DNA of 64,000 bases from an uncultured bacterium (GCA_947177425.1 CAMWUN010000011.1:18063-82062); one strand, 5' to 3'. Shown: positions 1 through 10,622, counted from the first letter of the stretch. The notes: generated by a model from the letters alone, not told the origin. Program-made: numbers and translations.

Positions 1-2
1 TC

Positions 3-551
3 ATAGCGGCTACTTCCGTTGCGTTCCTGTTCAAGACCCTGCTGGACTGGAGATATGGAACCATCAACCAGATTCTGGCAAAATTTGGCGTGGACTCGCC
101 TATCAACTGGCTGGGACAGCCGGTGACAGCGCAGCTTTCTATTTCCCTGATTCAGACGTGGATGTGGTTCGGCAACTCCTTTATCATGCTGATGGCCGGA
201 GTACAGGGAATTAACAAGGATTATTTCGAGGCGGCATCCATCGACGGTGCAGGACGCTGGAAGAGTTTTTATTACATTACCCTTCCGCTGCTACGCCCCA
301 TTTTATTATATGTGACCATTACTTCCTTGATTGGAGGTATCCAGATGTTCGATTTACCGTTCCTGATTGGCACAGTAAACGGAGAACCTCTCGGGGCAAC
401 ACAGACGGCTATCATGTATCTGTATAAGTTTGGATTTGCAAGCAGGCCGAAGCAGGTCGGCTATGCTTCCGCAATCGCATATATACTGTTCCTGATGATT
501 TTGATTATTTCTTTGATACAGTTCAAAGTAATGAACAGAAAGGAGGACTAA
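3..551 (+). CDS. Carbohydrate ABC transporter permease, MalF/UgpA type (5' truncated by window edge)
   Basis: Frame stays open to the window start; protein has the binding-protein-dependent permease EAA loop (EAASIDGAGRWKSFYYITLPLLRP). Confidence 0.93.
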   Translation: MAATSVAFLFKTLLDWRYGTINQILAKFGVDSPINWLGQPVTAQLSISLIQTWMWFGNSFIMLMAGVQGINKDYFEAASIDGAGRWKSFYYITLPLLRPILLYVTITSLIGGIQMFDLPFLIGTVNGEPLGATQTAIMYLYKFGFASRPKQVGYASAIAYILFLMILIISLIQFKVMNRKED

Positions 552-554
552 GAG

Positions 555-1382
555 ATGGCTGGAAAAGTAAAAAAAGTAGTTTTATATCTGGTATTAAGCT
601 TACTGGCAGTTGTCTGTATGGTTCCCTTTCTGCTGATGCTTGTCAATGCCACCAGAAGCGGAAGAGAGATTATGACTTCCTTTACGCTGATTCCGGGGAA
701 CAGCCTGAAAGACAACTGGAACGCTGTGTTTGGTTTCTTCAATCTGTTCCAGGGATTGTGGAACAGCTTTAAGGTAGCGGTGCCTGCAACGATTCTGACA
801 TCTTATTTCTCTGCTCTGACGGCATATGCCCTGGCAGTGTACAAATTTAAAGGCAAAAACATTATTTTTTATACCATCGTCATATTTATGATGATTCCCG
901 GGCAGCTCAGCCTGATTGGTTTCTACAATCTGGTTTCCGGGCTGAAAATGATTGACTCTTATGTACCCTTAATCATTCCGGCCATTGCAGCGCCCGGTAC
1001 CGTGTTCTTCTTAAAACAGTATCTGGAATCCGTGCTTCCCATGTCCCTGCTTGAAGCGGCAAGGATTGATGGCGCTAAGGAAATAACCATTTTCCACAAG
1101 ATTGTATTCCCGATTATGGTACCCGGCGTGGCTACCATGGCAATCGGCGGGTTCATCGGAAACTGGAACTCCTACCTGATTCCTTTGCTTTTGCTGAACA
1201 CACCCAGGAAATTCACTTTGCCTGTTATGATTGCTTCATTGAATGCATCAAAGGACATTGGCACCAATCAGGGAGCTATTTATATGGCCCTTGCTGTTTC
1301 CATCGTCCCGATTCTGATAGTATTCTGCTTCTGCTCAAAGTACATTATAAGCAGTATTTCAGCGGGCAGCGTAAAAGAATAA
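555..1382 (+). CDS. Carbohydrate ABC transporter permease, MalG/UgpE type
   Basis: Multiple TM segments, EAA loop (EAARIDGAKEITIFHKIVFPIMVPG), directly downstream of the first permease. Confidence 0.93.
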   Translation: MAGKVKKVVLYLVLSLLAVVCMVPFLLMLVNATRSGREIMTSFTLIPGNSLKDNWNAVFGFFNLFQGLWNSFKVAVPATILTSYFSALTAYALAVYKFKGKNIIFYTIVIFMMIPGQLSLIGFYNLVSGLKMIDSYVPLIIPAIAAPGTVFFLKQYLESVLPMSLLEAARIDGAKEITIFHKIVFPIMVPGVATMAIGGFIGNWNSYLIPLLLLNTPRKFTLPVMIASLNASKDIGTNQGAIYMALAVSIVPILIVFCFCSKYIISSISAGSVKE

Positions 1383-1392
1383 CAAACATACA

Positions 1393-1424
1393 GTCGCTCT
1401 TTTGTCTAATGACAGGGGAGCGGC
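1393..1424 (+). terminator. Putative intrinsic terminator after permease operon
   Basis: Stem gtcgctcttttgtc/gacaggggagcggc with loop taat; outer 7 bp and inner 3 bp pair with wobble, short T-rich run follows. Confidence 0.4.
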
Positions 1425-1430
1425 TTTCCT

Positions 1431-1457
1431 GTTACTGTTCATTCCGTGACCAGTAAC
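1431..1457. repeat. Dispersed palindromic repeat family B, copy 1
   Basis: gttactgttcattccgtgaccagtaac; near-identical copies at 15548 and 63950. Confidence 0.75.
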
Positions 1458-1570
1458 GCTTTCCTGCCGCTGGACAGGCGGGATTCCATCCATACTTGAG
1501 ATTATGATTACTTTTAGGTATAATTGATATATCGCATTAGAGAAAACGGAAAGAGAAGGAAGGGCAAAGG

Positions 1571-3148
1571 ATGAGGAAGGGTATCTTTTGGGCGCTGCTG
1601 GGGGTGTTGTTTTTAACGGCCTGTAGCAGAAGTGAAGGGGCAGCAGGGGACATGGCAGCAGGGGATGAGGAAACGGTTACACTGGACTGGTATATTAATT
1701 TTACATGGTACAGCACCCCCTGGGGCGGTAATGTTGTCTCTGACGCAATCACACAAAAGACGGGAGTAAGCGTTAACTTTCTTTCGCCTGTCGGCAACCC
1801 GGAGGAGAAATTCAACGCACTGCTTTCGTCCGATTCCCTGCCCGATATCATTACTCTGGGATGGTGGGAAAACCAGGCGGACGAAATGATAGAGGAGGAT
1901 ATGGTCTATGCGCTGAATGAACTGGCTGATAAGTATGATCCTTATTTCTGGGAGGCGGCTGACCCGGAGACGGTTTCCTGGTACACCAGGGAGGACGGGA
2001 ACATTTACTGTTATCCCAGTTCATCCTTTACTCCGGATGATTATGAGGAACATGACAATATCGGTTCCAACCAGACCTTTCTTGTGCGGAAAGATATTTA
2101 TGAGGCATTGGGATGTCCGGACATGTCCACCAAAGAAGGATTTACGGATGCAGTCAAGCGGGCCGCCCGGATGTTTCCACAGGTGGACGGTTATCCCCTG
2201 ATACCTATAGGGGCCCACGAATTCAACAATGCAGGCTGTGTGTCTTTTGACCAGTACCTGCAGAATTTTCTGGCAGTTCCCTATGAAAAGGAGGGAAAGT
2301 TTTATGACAGGTATACGGATTCCGAATATATCGGCTGGCTGAAAACCTTCCGGGAACTGGGGGAGGAAGGGTATCTGACCAATGATATCTTTATCGACCA
2401 GCGGACCCAGATGGAAGAGAAAATGGCGAGAGGGCAGTATTTTTGTATGATATACCAGCGGACTGATATGGCGGGAATCCAGTCGGAACTTTACTCCAAA
2501 AATCTGAACCGGATTTATATGGCGGTGGATGGGCCCCGGAATAGTGCAGGAGACGATCCGGTGCTTCCGGGGGGAGGCATTAATGGCTGGACGGTGACAT
2601 TTATCTCCAAGGACTGTTCCTGCCCGGACAGGGCGATTAAGCTGTTTTCTTATCTGATAAGCGATGAGGGGCAGAAAATGGTTTATCTGGGAGTGGAAGG
2701 CGTTACTTATGACATGGTGGACGGGAAACCGGTGGTAAAGAAGGAAGTGCAGGAACTTCTAAGCAGTGACCGGGGCAGATATGATGCCCTTTACGGGGCG
2801 GACGACGCTTACTGGATGTTCCAGGATAATGTCAGGCAGCTTAAGTGGCGGCAGCCGGCTGCTCCCCCTAACGGACAGCTTGAGGAATGGACTTTCCCCT
2901 ACACCCATTACATGGCCCAGTATGAAATAAGATTTGACAGGAACAGCAAGGCGGGGGAGGCGGATGCCAATATCAAAAAACTTTGGAGCCAGACACTTCC
3001 CAATCTTCTGCTGGCTCCCACAGAAGAGGAATTTGACCGTATACTGGAGGAATTTACAACAGAAAGGGAAAAACTTGGATTTGCTCTGGTCATGGAGGAA
3101 AGTACACGGCAGGTGCAGGAGACGAAGGAAAAGCTTTCCCTGCAATAG
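1571..3148 (+). CDS. Extracellular solute-binding lipoprotein of the sugar ABC transporter
   Basis: Lipobox-like N-terminus (LLGVLFLTACSRSE), SBP family 1 features, adjacent to permeases. Confidence 0.9.
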   Translation: MRKGIFWALLGVLFLTACSRSEGAAGDMAAGDEETVTLDWYINFTWYSTPWGGNVVSDAITQKTGVSVNFLSPVGNPEEKFNALLSSDSLPDIITLGWWENQADEMIEEDMVYALNELADKYDPYFWEAADPETVSWYTREDGNIYCYPSSSFTPDDYEEHDNIGSNQTFLVRKDIYEALGCPDMSTKEGFTDAVKRAARMFPQVDGYPLIPIGAHEFNNAGCVSFDQYLQNFLAVPYEKEGKFYDRYTDSEYIGWLKTFRELGEEGYLTNDIFIDQRTQMEEKMARGQYFCMIYQRTDMAGIQSELYSKNLNRIYMAVDGPRNSAGDDPVLPGGGINGWTVTFISKDCSCPDRAIKLFSYLISDEGQKMVYLGVEGVTYDMVDGKPVVKKEVQELLSSDRGRYDALYGADDAYWMFQDNVRQLKWRQPAAPPNGQLEEWTFPYTHYMAQYEIRFDRNSKAGEADANIKKLWSQTLPNLLLAPTEEEFDRILEEFTTEREKLGFALVMEESTRQVQETKEKLSLQ

Positions 3149-3180
3149 TACGGAATTCCCCCGCAATAGGGAGAGATTTA

Positions 3181-5045
3181 TGAATGGTTTGAGGAAAATA
3201 TTTTCTGGATATAAGCTGAATACGAAATTCACCATTATCTGCCTGTTTTTTGTGGCTATTCCCATGATAGGGCTTTCAGGATGGCTGTTCTGGCTGATGG
3301 AGCAGAATCTGGTCAGTGAAAAGTTAAACGCCATGGAGTACAAAATGGGTAAAAGCTATGACCAGATTGTGACGAACGTGGATTCCATCAACATGTCCAC
3401 CCAGTTTCTGTTAAGCGACCAGTCCCTTAAAGAATTTCTTACTGCACGGAAACGGGGGGAGGAGTTTTCCACCAGTGAACTTATGGATTTTTATAACAGG
3501 GATATCGCTTCCCTGGAGCGGATGGTCAACAGTAATAATTATCTTTATCAGGTACGGATATACGTGGACGATGACGGCATACAGGAGATGATGCCCATCC
3601 TGTACCGTATGGAACGGATGAAAAAGCAGGATTTTGCTGAAGATGGGGAACTTTGGGGCTGGAAATATAATTATGTTGACAGACTTTTTTCCAATTATGA
3701 ACAGTTTTCCGGGGACAGGAAGATTTTGTCCAGACTGACTCCTGTGGAAATATATGGACTTGGGGAAATAGGCATCATAGAAGCCGCTATGTATATGGAC
3801 ACTATGTTTCCGCTGGTATATGATTCCACAAAGGATGAGTGGAGCTGTTTTGTGGATGGGGAAGGGAACTATTATTTTGCACAGGAGGAAGTCCCTGCCC
3901 GGGATAAGCTTCTGGCCAGGGAGATTGTGGAGGAAAATAGCGGACAGCATACTTTGCGAACTGGCCTTATGTTAAATGAAAAAGCCCTAAAAGAGACACA
4001 GGTTTACTACAAAAAATCAGAGGATAAAAGGCTGGTGGTGGGATATCAGGAAATAAAGGAGCTGGGGGGAGCCATCATAAGCGTCAATGATTTTACTGCG
4101 GATTTAAATAACATTTACCGGCAGCGTGCCATGTTTATCATTATCGGTGGGCTGGTTATGGCACTTTTAGCCTGGGCGGTAAACAGTGTGGCCAAGGGGA
4201 TGCTGGGGCAGTTCTATAGTATTCTTCATTCTATCAGGGAAGTGCAGAAGGGAGACTTAAGCGTTGTCATTGAAAACTGTGGAAGGGATGAAATGGGAGA
4301 ACTGGGAAGCCAGATTAATAAGATGCTGGTGAATATCAAACAGCTTACGGATGATAATTTAAATCATGAGCTGCTTATGAAAAACACCCAGATACGGGCA
4401 TTGCAGAATCAGATTAACGCCCATTTCATATATAATGTGCTGGAGTCTGTCAAGATGATGGCGGAGATAGATGAAAAGTATGAAATTTCTGATGCCATTA
4501 CATCGCTGGGCAAACTTCTGCGCTATAGTATGAAATGGACCAATGCCAATGTGACGGTGGCGGAAGAACTGGAATATATCCGCAATTATTTAAGCCTGAT
4601 CAACCTGCGGTTTGATTATGAGATTTATCTGTCTGTCAATATGCCGGACAGCATATTGATGCAGAAGATTCCCAAAATGTCCTTACAGCCGGTGGTGGAA
4701 AACGCCATTTACCATGGGATTGAACAGATGGCGGAGGATACCAACATCTACATGAAAGGGATTGTGGACGGGGAGGACTGCATCATAGAAATCACGGACG
4801 CGGGAAGAGGCATGAGCGAGGCGGAAGTGGAAGACCTGTACAAAAAAATAAACGGGGAGCTGGAAGCCTCTGGCGGCTCGGGAAACGGCATAGGGTTAAA
4901 AAATGTGCAGGACCGCATTAAGATTAATTTTGGGGAAAGATATGGGATTGAAATTGCATCAAAACTGGGATGCTATACTAAAATTATGATTCGCATCCCA
5001 ATGGCGGAGAAGGGTGCTGCTTTGCAGACGGGAGGAGAAAAGTGA
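3181..5045 (+). CDS. Sensor histidine kinase, YesM family
   Basis: N-terminal TM, HAMP region, His_kinase motif (LQNQINAHFIYNVLESVKMMAEI) and HATPase (GSGNGIGLKNVQDRI). Start taken at the ATG at 3181 rather than the ORF start at 2934, which overlaps the SBP gene. Confidence 0.92.
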
Positions 5046-6511
5046 AGACACTTTTGATTGTGGAGGACGAAAAATTAATACGACAGGGAATCAAGGCCAT
5101 GATCCAGCGCAGCGGTGTTCCGGTGGACAATATTCTGGAATGCGGCAATGGGGAAATGGCTCTGGAAATTTTAAAGATGCAGAAGGTGGATGTGATGTTT
5201 ACCGATATCCGTATGCCCAAAATGGACGGCATTGCCCTGGTGAAAGCCATGCAGGAACTGCCTCACATTCCGTTGACCGTTGCAGTCAGCGGTTATGATG
5301 ATTTCACTTACGCGGTGGAGATGATGCGGATGGGCGTAAGGGAATATATTTTGAAGCCTGTGGACAGGGATAAGGTTAAGGAGGTGCTGCAAAAACTTAA
5401 TTCCGAGGTGACGAAAGGCAGGGAGAGCGAAAGAAAGGACAGGAGTCTTGGCTGTCAGCAGCTTAAGTATGCCATATTAAATGACAATCTCACAGAGGCA
5501 GAAAAGAAACTGCTGGTAAGACAGTGTGAGGATACGTTTCTGGCAGGGGAATATCTGGTTATCCTTACTAACAGTGCGGGGGATATATCAGACGACCCCC
5601 TGGAGAACTGCCCCTATATTTATCTGGATGCGGTGGATGGATATGACTTGTTTATTACCGGTGAAAAGTATCTGCCCATACTGCTGAAAGATGAACTTGC
5701 CGGACGATGTGTGGGAATCAGCAGTCCCTGTACTGGAATCGAAAGCTTAAAGAGAGCATTCAAAGAAGCCTTAATTGCGCGCAAAGAGGCATTTTATCTG
5801 GGAAAAGAATATGTGGTTTACGGGGAAATATCTGTGGGAAAGGAAAACGGCCTGCGGATGGAGGAATCCGCGGTGGAGCAGATTGTGCACCAGCTTGGTA
5901 CGGACAAATATGAGGATGCTTTAAGGCAGATAAAGCGGATTTTTAAAAATGCAGCGCTGGGAGGGTACACGCCGGAACAGGTAGAAGAGAGCGTGGAAAA
6001 GCTGCTGGATGGAATCCTTACCACCTATGCCAACATATTGAAGACAGAAAAGGAAGCAGTCAGGGAATATTATGCCATCTATGGTTTTAATTCATTTTCA
6101 GAGTATGAATCAGAAGTCTTAGGATGGCTGACCAACTTCTGTGACACCTTAAACAGCCGCTTTGATGATTATAAAAACAAGCAGAAAATTCAGCAGGCAG
6201 TCAGATATATCAAGGAGAATTATGATAAGGATCTGAATATGGCGGTGGTATCCAATCATATTTCCATGAATTATTCGTTGTTTTCCTATGTATTTAAGCA
6301 GTATACAGGAAACAATTTCGTGAACTATTTAAAGGAAATCAGAATACAGGAGGCAAAAAGACTGTTGGAAGAGACGGATATGAAGGTTGTTGACATCAGC
6401 GGAAAAGTAGGATATGAGAACGAAAAGCATTTTATGAAGACCTTTAAGGCATCCTGCGGGGTATCCCCCACAGAATACCGGAAAAACATGCAGTTTAAAG
6501 GGAAGGATTAA
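5042..6511 (+). CDS. Response regulator with AraC-type HTH, YesN family
   Basis: Receiver domain (LLIVEDEKLIRQGIKAM, DIRMPKMDGI) and C-terminal AraC HTH (EAKRLLEETDMKVVDISGKVGYENEKHFMKTFKASCGVSPTEYRK). Confidence 0.94.
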   Translation: MKTLLIVEDEKLIRQGIKAMIQRSGVPVDNILECGNGEMALEILKMQKVDVMFTDIRMPKMDGIALVKAMQELPHIPLTVAVSGYDDFTYAVEMMRMGVREYILKPVDRDKVKEVLQKLNSEVTKGRESERKDRSLGCQQLKYAILNDNLTEAEKKLLVRQCEDTFLAGEYLVILTNSAGDISDDPLENCPYIYLDAVDGYDLFITGEKYLPILLKDELAGRCVGISSPCTGIESLKRAFKEALIARKEAFYLGKEYVVYGEISVGKENGLRMEESAVEQIVHQLGTDKYEDALRQIKRIFKNAALGGYTPEQVEESVEKLLDGILTTYANILKTEKEAVREYYAIYGFNSFSEYESEVLGWLTNFCDTLNSRFDDYKNKQKIQQAVRYIKENYDKDLNMAVVSNHISMNYSLFSYVFKQYTGNNFVNYLKEIRIQEAKRLLEETDMKVVDISGKVGYENEKHFMKTFKASCGVSPTEYRKNMQFKGKD

Positions 6512-6523
6512 GACCTTCCCTTT
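6497..6523. terminator. Bidirectional intrinsic terminator between convergent genes
   Basis: Perfect 10-bp stem aaagggaagg / ccttcccttt followed by T tract; the loop includes the stop codon of the response regulator. Confidence 0.85.
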
Positions 6524-6526
6524 TTG

Positions 6527-8488
6527 CTACAATAAATTGGCCTGCGAAGGGTGACAGCGTTTGCTGCGTTTATCCTCATACATAAGCTGGCTGGCAGTCT
6601 CGAACATTTCCACAAGATCGGAGGGAGAGCGGGGAATCTGCACGCAAAAACCACAGCTTGCCTGGATTCTGTATTCCTTGGTGTGAAGCTTATTGTAATT
6701 GTCCAGATATTTGTGGACGCTGTCAATCAGCCAGGCGGCTTTTGCTGTATTGCAGCCGGGGGAAAGAATCTGGAACTGGTCGCCCCCCTGGCGGGAGCAG
6801 ATATCTGTTTCGCCGGCGGAACTTTCCAGGGCATGGGCCAGCACCTGGATGGCAAAGTTTCCTTCTCCGTGTCCGAAAGTATCATTAATCTTTTTTAAAC
6901 CGTCTAAATCAAACATAAAGGCTGCTACAGACTGTTCGTCTTCGATTGCTTTCTCGAAGACGGGAGTGGAGAGGAGCTTAAAGCCCTGACGGTTCAAAAG
7001 TCCTGTAAGCTCGTCTTTGGTATAGATATCCTCAAGACGTCCCACCAGCAGCCCCAGATTTTTCTTGTCGCACAGGCTCTTTAGCATGTTGTTGACATTT
7101 AAGAGCCAGGAGATAAAGGAAAAGGAATAGCCAATCCGGTCATCCGTAAAGGAAAGGGCAATATACCCAAAGCTTCTTTCACCGAAAAATAAAGGGGCGT
7201 ATATATAGGAAAAGGCTCCATTGTCATAAAGATAATCGGGCAGGGTATTGCGCTTGGTGAAAGTACATTCAGGGAGTCGTTTCCCGTCCCTGACTGCAAG
7301 CTTTAGCAAAACCGTGTCGGAATCAGCATCGCTTCCGTCTGCCAGAGTCAGTTCCCTGATATGGCCGGAAATCCGGTCCCAGTCTTCGTAAAGGCACAGG
7401 TAAAATTCCCTGCACCCGTCAAGGGACTGGACAAAACCCGCAAGAATATCCATGCCGCTGTCGATATCCTCCACATCCTGCAGATTTGCGGACATATGCA
7501 TGTTTAAAATCATGTTTTCTTCCAAATCGGCAACCCGCTGGTCTAATTTCCTTGCATAAGAGTAGGAAAAAACGCTCTGGCTGCAGGAACAGCCGCAGGA
7601 AGTCTTATAGCTGGGGGCCGCCAAAACGGTAGTGACAAAGGTCTCCGCCTCCTTATCGTTTTTGTCAGCAGGCAGGCTTGTGCAGCGGGCAGGTGTCTGA
7701 TGGGAAAGTCTGAAAATCTGCTCCACCGCCGTTTCCCCTACCTGGTCAATGGGGAAAGTTACGGAGGTGAGAAGGGGAGAGGTCATCTGTCCAAATTCCA
7801 GAGTGTCGCACCCGGTTATGGCAATCTGCTCCGGGATACGGCAGCCCCGCTCTTTTAAAAGGGAGATTACAGAAAGGGCTATTTTGTCGTTGTAGCAGAC
7901 AATTGCTTCCGGGGCAGGGGTCAGCGCCAGAATCTGGTCAAGTTTCTGGCTGATATCTGCTTCTGAAAAACTGCAGGAGAAGATACGGCCTTCACAGGAA
8001 AGTGAAAGCGCTTCCATCCCTTCCATGAATACCTGTCTGCGCAGGGCGTCAGAGTCGGTCTGCACGCTGCTGCCCAGATAGCAGATATTTTTCAGATGAT
8101 GTACATTTCCAAGATGCATTACCAAATCTTTGACTGGTTTATGATTTTCAAGGACAATCCGGGGATAGATGGATTCCTCCTGGCAGATATCCACTACAGG
8201 GCATGAAAAATGGTCTTTCAGATAGTTTCTGATATCCCGACCCAAAGTGGACATAAAATAAGTGCTGGAAACCAGAATAATGCCTGCATAATTGCCGGGC
8301 CTTGGAATATGTAAGATACTGGATTCCCCGGCAACATAATCGCCTAAATTCTCCCCGTCATTGGAGGCAAAAAACTCGACCCGGTATCCGTACTCTTTTG
8401 CTTTTTTGACAATGCCGGAGCAGAGCCGGTTCTGGTAATCTCCATAAATGTGGGAAATAAATACTCCGATTTTCTTCATCTGATACAT
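6527..8488 (-). CDS. LacI-type periplasmic-binding-like sensor fused to GGDEF domain
   Basis: N-terminal LacI/PBP1-like substrate-binding fold (KKIGVFISHIYGDYQNRLCSGI...AITGCDTLEFGQMTSPLLTSV), no HTH; C-terminal GGDEF (KDELTGLLNRQGF, FDLDGLKKINDTFGHGEGN, RQGGDQF). Start at ATG 8488 preceded by GGAGG. Confidence 0.87.
   Translation of the reverse strand: MYQMKKIGVFISHIYGDYQNRLCSGIVKKAKEYGYRVEFFASNDGENLGDYVAGESSILHIPRPGNYAGIILVSSTYFMSTLGRDIRNYLKDHFSCPVVDICQEESIYPRIVLENHKPVKDLVMHLGNVHHLKNICYLGSSVQTDSDALRRQVFMEGMEALSLSCEGRIFSCSFSEADISQKLDQILALTPAPEAIVCYNDKIALSVISLLKERGCRIPEQIAITGCDTLEFGQMTSPLLTSVTFPIDQVGETAVEQIFRLSHQTPARCTSLPADKNDKEAETFVTTVLAAPSYKTSCGCSCSQSVFSYSYARKLDQRVADLEENMILNMHMSANLQDVEDIDSGMDILAGFVQSLDGCREFYLCLYEDWDRISGHIRELTLADGSDADSDTVLLKLAVRDGKRLPECTFTKRNTLPDYLYDNGAFSYIYAPLFFGERSFGYIALSFTDDRIGYSFSFISWLLNVNNMLKSLCDKKNLGLLVGRLEDIYTKDELTGLLNRQGFKLLSTPVFEKAIEDEQSVAAFMFDLDGLKKINDTFGHGEGNFAIQVLAHALESSAGETDICSRQGGDQFQILSPGCNTAKAAWLIDSVHKYLDNYNKLHTKEYRIQASCGFCVQIPRSPSDLVEMFETASQLMYEDKRSKRCHPSQANLL
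6531..6563 (+). repeat. Dispersed repeat family A, divergent copy overlapping 3' end of the GGDEF gene
   Basis: aataaattggcctgcgaagggtgacagcgtttg versus aataagctggctcgcgaagcgtgacagcgtttg at 60547. Confidence 0.65.
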
Positions 8489-8503
8489 AGGTATCAATCC
8501 TCC

Positions 8504-10417
8504 CTAATCCGCCAGTGCTTCCCATTGGTCATACAGTGTTAAAAGCTTTTCGTTTAATTCTTCCTGCTTTGCCGTCAATTCCTGAAGTCTGGCTACATCC
8601 ACGGCTGTTTCAGGCTGTACCATCAAATCTTCTATACGGGAAATCTGTTCTTCAAGGTCTGCAATGGCTGTCTCACATTTTTTCAGGTCATTTTCCCGTT
8701 TGCGCTCTCTGGCCTGCTGTTCCTTCCGGGCCTGCCAGTCCAGCTTGGTGAGGGAAGGCGCTTCCTGCTCTTTGGAATCGGGGGCATCTTTGGAGGGGGC
8801 GCTGTTTAAGGAGGCGTCCCTTTTTTCCAGATAATAATCGTAGTTCCCAAGATAGCTGGTCAGCGTATGGTCTGAAAGTTCTAAAATCCGGCTGGCCGTA
8901 CGGTTGATGAAATAACGGTCATGGGAAACATAAAGTACCGTGCCTTCATAAGCGTTTATGGCATCCTCCAGAATTTCCTTGGAGGTGATATCCAGATGGT
9001 TGGTTGGTTCATCCAGTATCAGAAAGTTGGATTCCGAAAGCATCAGTCTGGCAAGGGACAGACGTCCCCGTTCGCCGCCGCTTAAGGCATCGATACGTTT
9101 GAATACGTCATCTCCGGTAAAAAGGAAGGCCGCAAGGGTATTGCGGATTTCCGTGTTATTTAAATAAGGATAGGCGTCCGAAATTTCTTCAAACAAGGTT
9201 TTGTCCATATGCAGCACATGGTGTTCCTGGTCATAGTAGCCGATATGTACATTTGTGCCCAGGGTAATTGTGCCTGCGTCTGCTTCCAGAAGGCCGTTGA
9301 TAATTTTTAAAATGGTGGTCTTTCCAGTGCCGTTATCTCCGATAATGGCTACATGTTCGCCGCGCTTGACATCCATGCCGATGCCGGAAAAGAGGGTATT
9401 GGAGCCAAAGGACTTAGCCAGCCCTTCCATATGCAGCACGTCATTGCCGCTAATGCACCGGGGCGTCAGGGTCATATGGATGTCCGTGCGTGCAATAGCC
9501 GGTTTATCCAGGACTTCAATTTTGCTTAACATTTTCTCCCGGCTTTCGGCCCTTTTTATAGATTTCTCCCGGTTGAAGGATTTCAGCTTTTCAATGACTT
9601 CCTCCTGATGTTTTATTTCCTGCTGCTGCTTTAGGTAAGCGCTTAGAGCGGCGGAACGCAACTGTTCTTTCTTGATGGCGTAATCGGAATAATTGCCTGT
9701 AAAAGAGGTTCCTTTCGTCTGGTCAATTTCGATGATTTTTCCGGCAATCCTGTCTAAAAAATAACGGTCGTGTGAAACCACAAGGACAGCCCCTTTGTAA
9801 TTAAGAAGGTAGGTTTCCAGCCAGGCAATGGAGTTCAGATCCAAATGGTTGGTGGGTTCATCCAGAATAATTAAATCAGGATTCAGCAAAAGAAGCCGCC
9901 CCAAAGCCACACGGGTTTTCTGGCCGCCGGAGAGGGTGGCAATTTTTTGGGAAAACTCTTCCTCCCCAAAGCCAAGGCCCTTTAAGACGCCGACGGTTTC
10001 GCTCCGGCAGGCATATCCGTTGGCAAGCTCGAAGGAATGGGTGAGGCGGGCATAGGATTCCATAAGGCTTTCCAACTCCTCGCCGGACTTGGATTTCATG
10101 GCCAGTTCCGCTTCACGAATCTTTTCTTCCATGGCAAGCACATCCGCTTTTACGGAAAGAAGCTCGTCATAAATGGTATTTTCACTGTCAATGTCCTGAT
10201 TCTGGGCAAGGTAGCCCAGAGTTTTGCCTTTGGAGAGGGTGACGAGCCCTCCGTCTGCCTCCTGCTCACCTACAATGATGCGCAGCAGAGTGGTCTTGCC
10301 CGCGCCGTTAATGCCCACAATGGCGGCTTTGTCATAATCCTCTATATGAAAAGAGACATTTTGGAGCACCGGCTGGTCGTTAAATGCCTTTGATATATTC
10401 TGACATGATAAAATCAT
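8504..10417 (-). CDS. ABC-F family ATP-binding protein
   Basis: Two ABC cassettes with Walker A (GINGAGKTTLL, GDNGTGKTTIL), signatures (LSGGQKTRVALGRLLL, LSGGERGRLSLARLML) and no TM segments. Confidence 0.95.
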   Translation of the reverse strand: MILSCQNISKAFNDQPVLQNVSFHIEDYDKAAIVGINGAGKTTLLRIIVGEQEADGGLVTLSKGKTLGYLAQNQDIDSENTIYDELLSVKADVLAMEEKIREAELAMKSKSGEELESLMESYARLTHSFELANGYACRSETVGVLKGLGFGEEEFSQKIATLSGGQKTRVALGRLLLLNPDLIILDEPTNHLDLNSIAWLETYLLNYKGAVLVVSHDRYFLDRIAGKIIEIDQTKGTSFTGNYSDYAIKKEQLRSAALSAYLKQQQEIKHQEEVIEKLKSFNREKSIKRAESREKMLSKIEVLDKPAIARTDIHMTLTPRCISGNDVLHMEGLAKSFGSNTLFSGIGMDVKRGEHVAIIGDNGTGKTTILKIINGLLEADAGTITLGTNVHIGYYDQEHHVLHMDKTLFEEISDAYPYLNNTEIRNTLAAFLFTGDDVFKRIDALSGGERGRLSLARLMLSESNFLILDEPTNHLDITSKEILEDAINAYEGTVLYVSHDRYFINRTASRILELSDHTLTSYLGNYDYYLEKRDASLNSAPSKDAPDSKEQEAPSLTKLDWQARKEQQARERKRENDLKKCETAIADLEEQISRIEDLMVQPETAVDVARLQELTAKQEELNEKLLTLYDQWEALAD

Positions 10418-10520
10418 AATAACACATCCTTCAAAAATAATTTTTCTGTCATTATAACAGATTATTGTTCACATAAGAAAGTGATCCAAGAGTGGCAAAT
10501 CCCATTCACAAAGTGAATCT

Positions 10521-10622
10521 GTTACTATTCATGACTCAGGAATGCACACGGGCTGCGCATTCCGTGAGAACATGATTCAGGTGTGAGGGGCGATCTTTGC
10601 GCAGGTCTGTGTGGACAGTAAT
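10521..10622. repeat. Putative ~100-bp intergenic element with family-B-like ends and internal hairpin
   Basis: gttactattca (10521) and tggacagtaat (10612) are imperfect inverted ends; internal GGAATGC/GCATTCC hairpin (10539-10563). Confidence 0.35.

Noticed and set aside
2934-3180. N-terminal extension of the YesM ORF
   Set aside because: Overlaps the SBP coding sequence; a good ATG (MNGLRKIFSGYKLNTKF) occurs at 3181 at the TM start.
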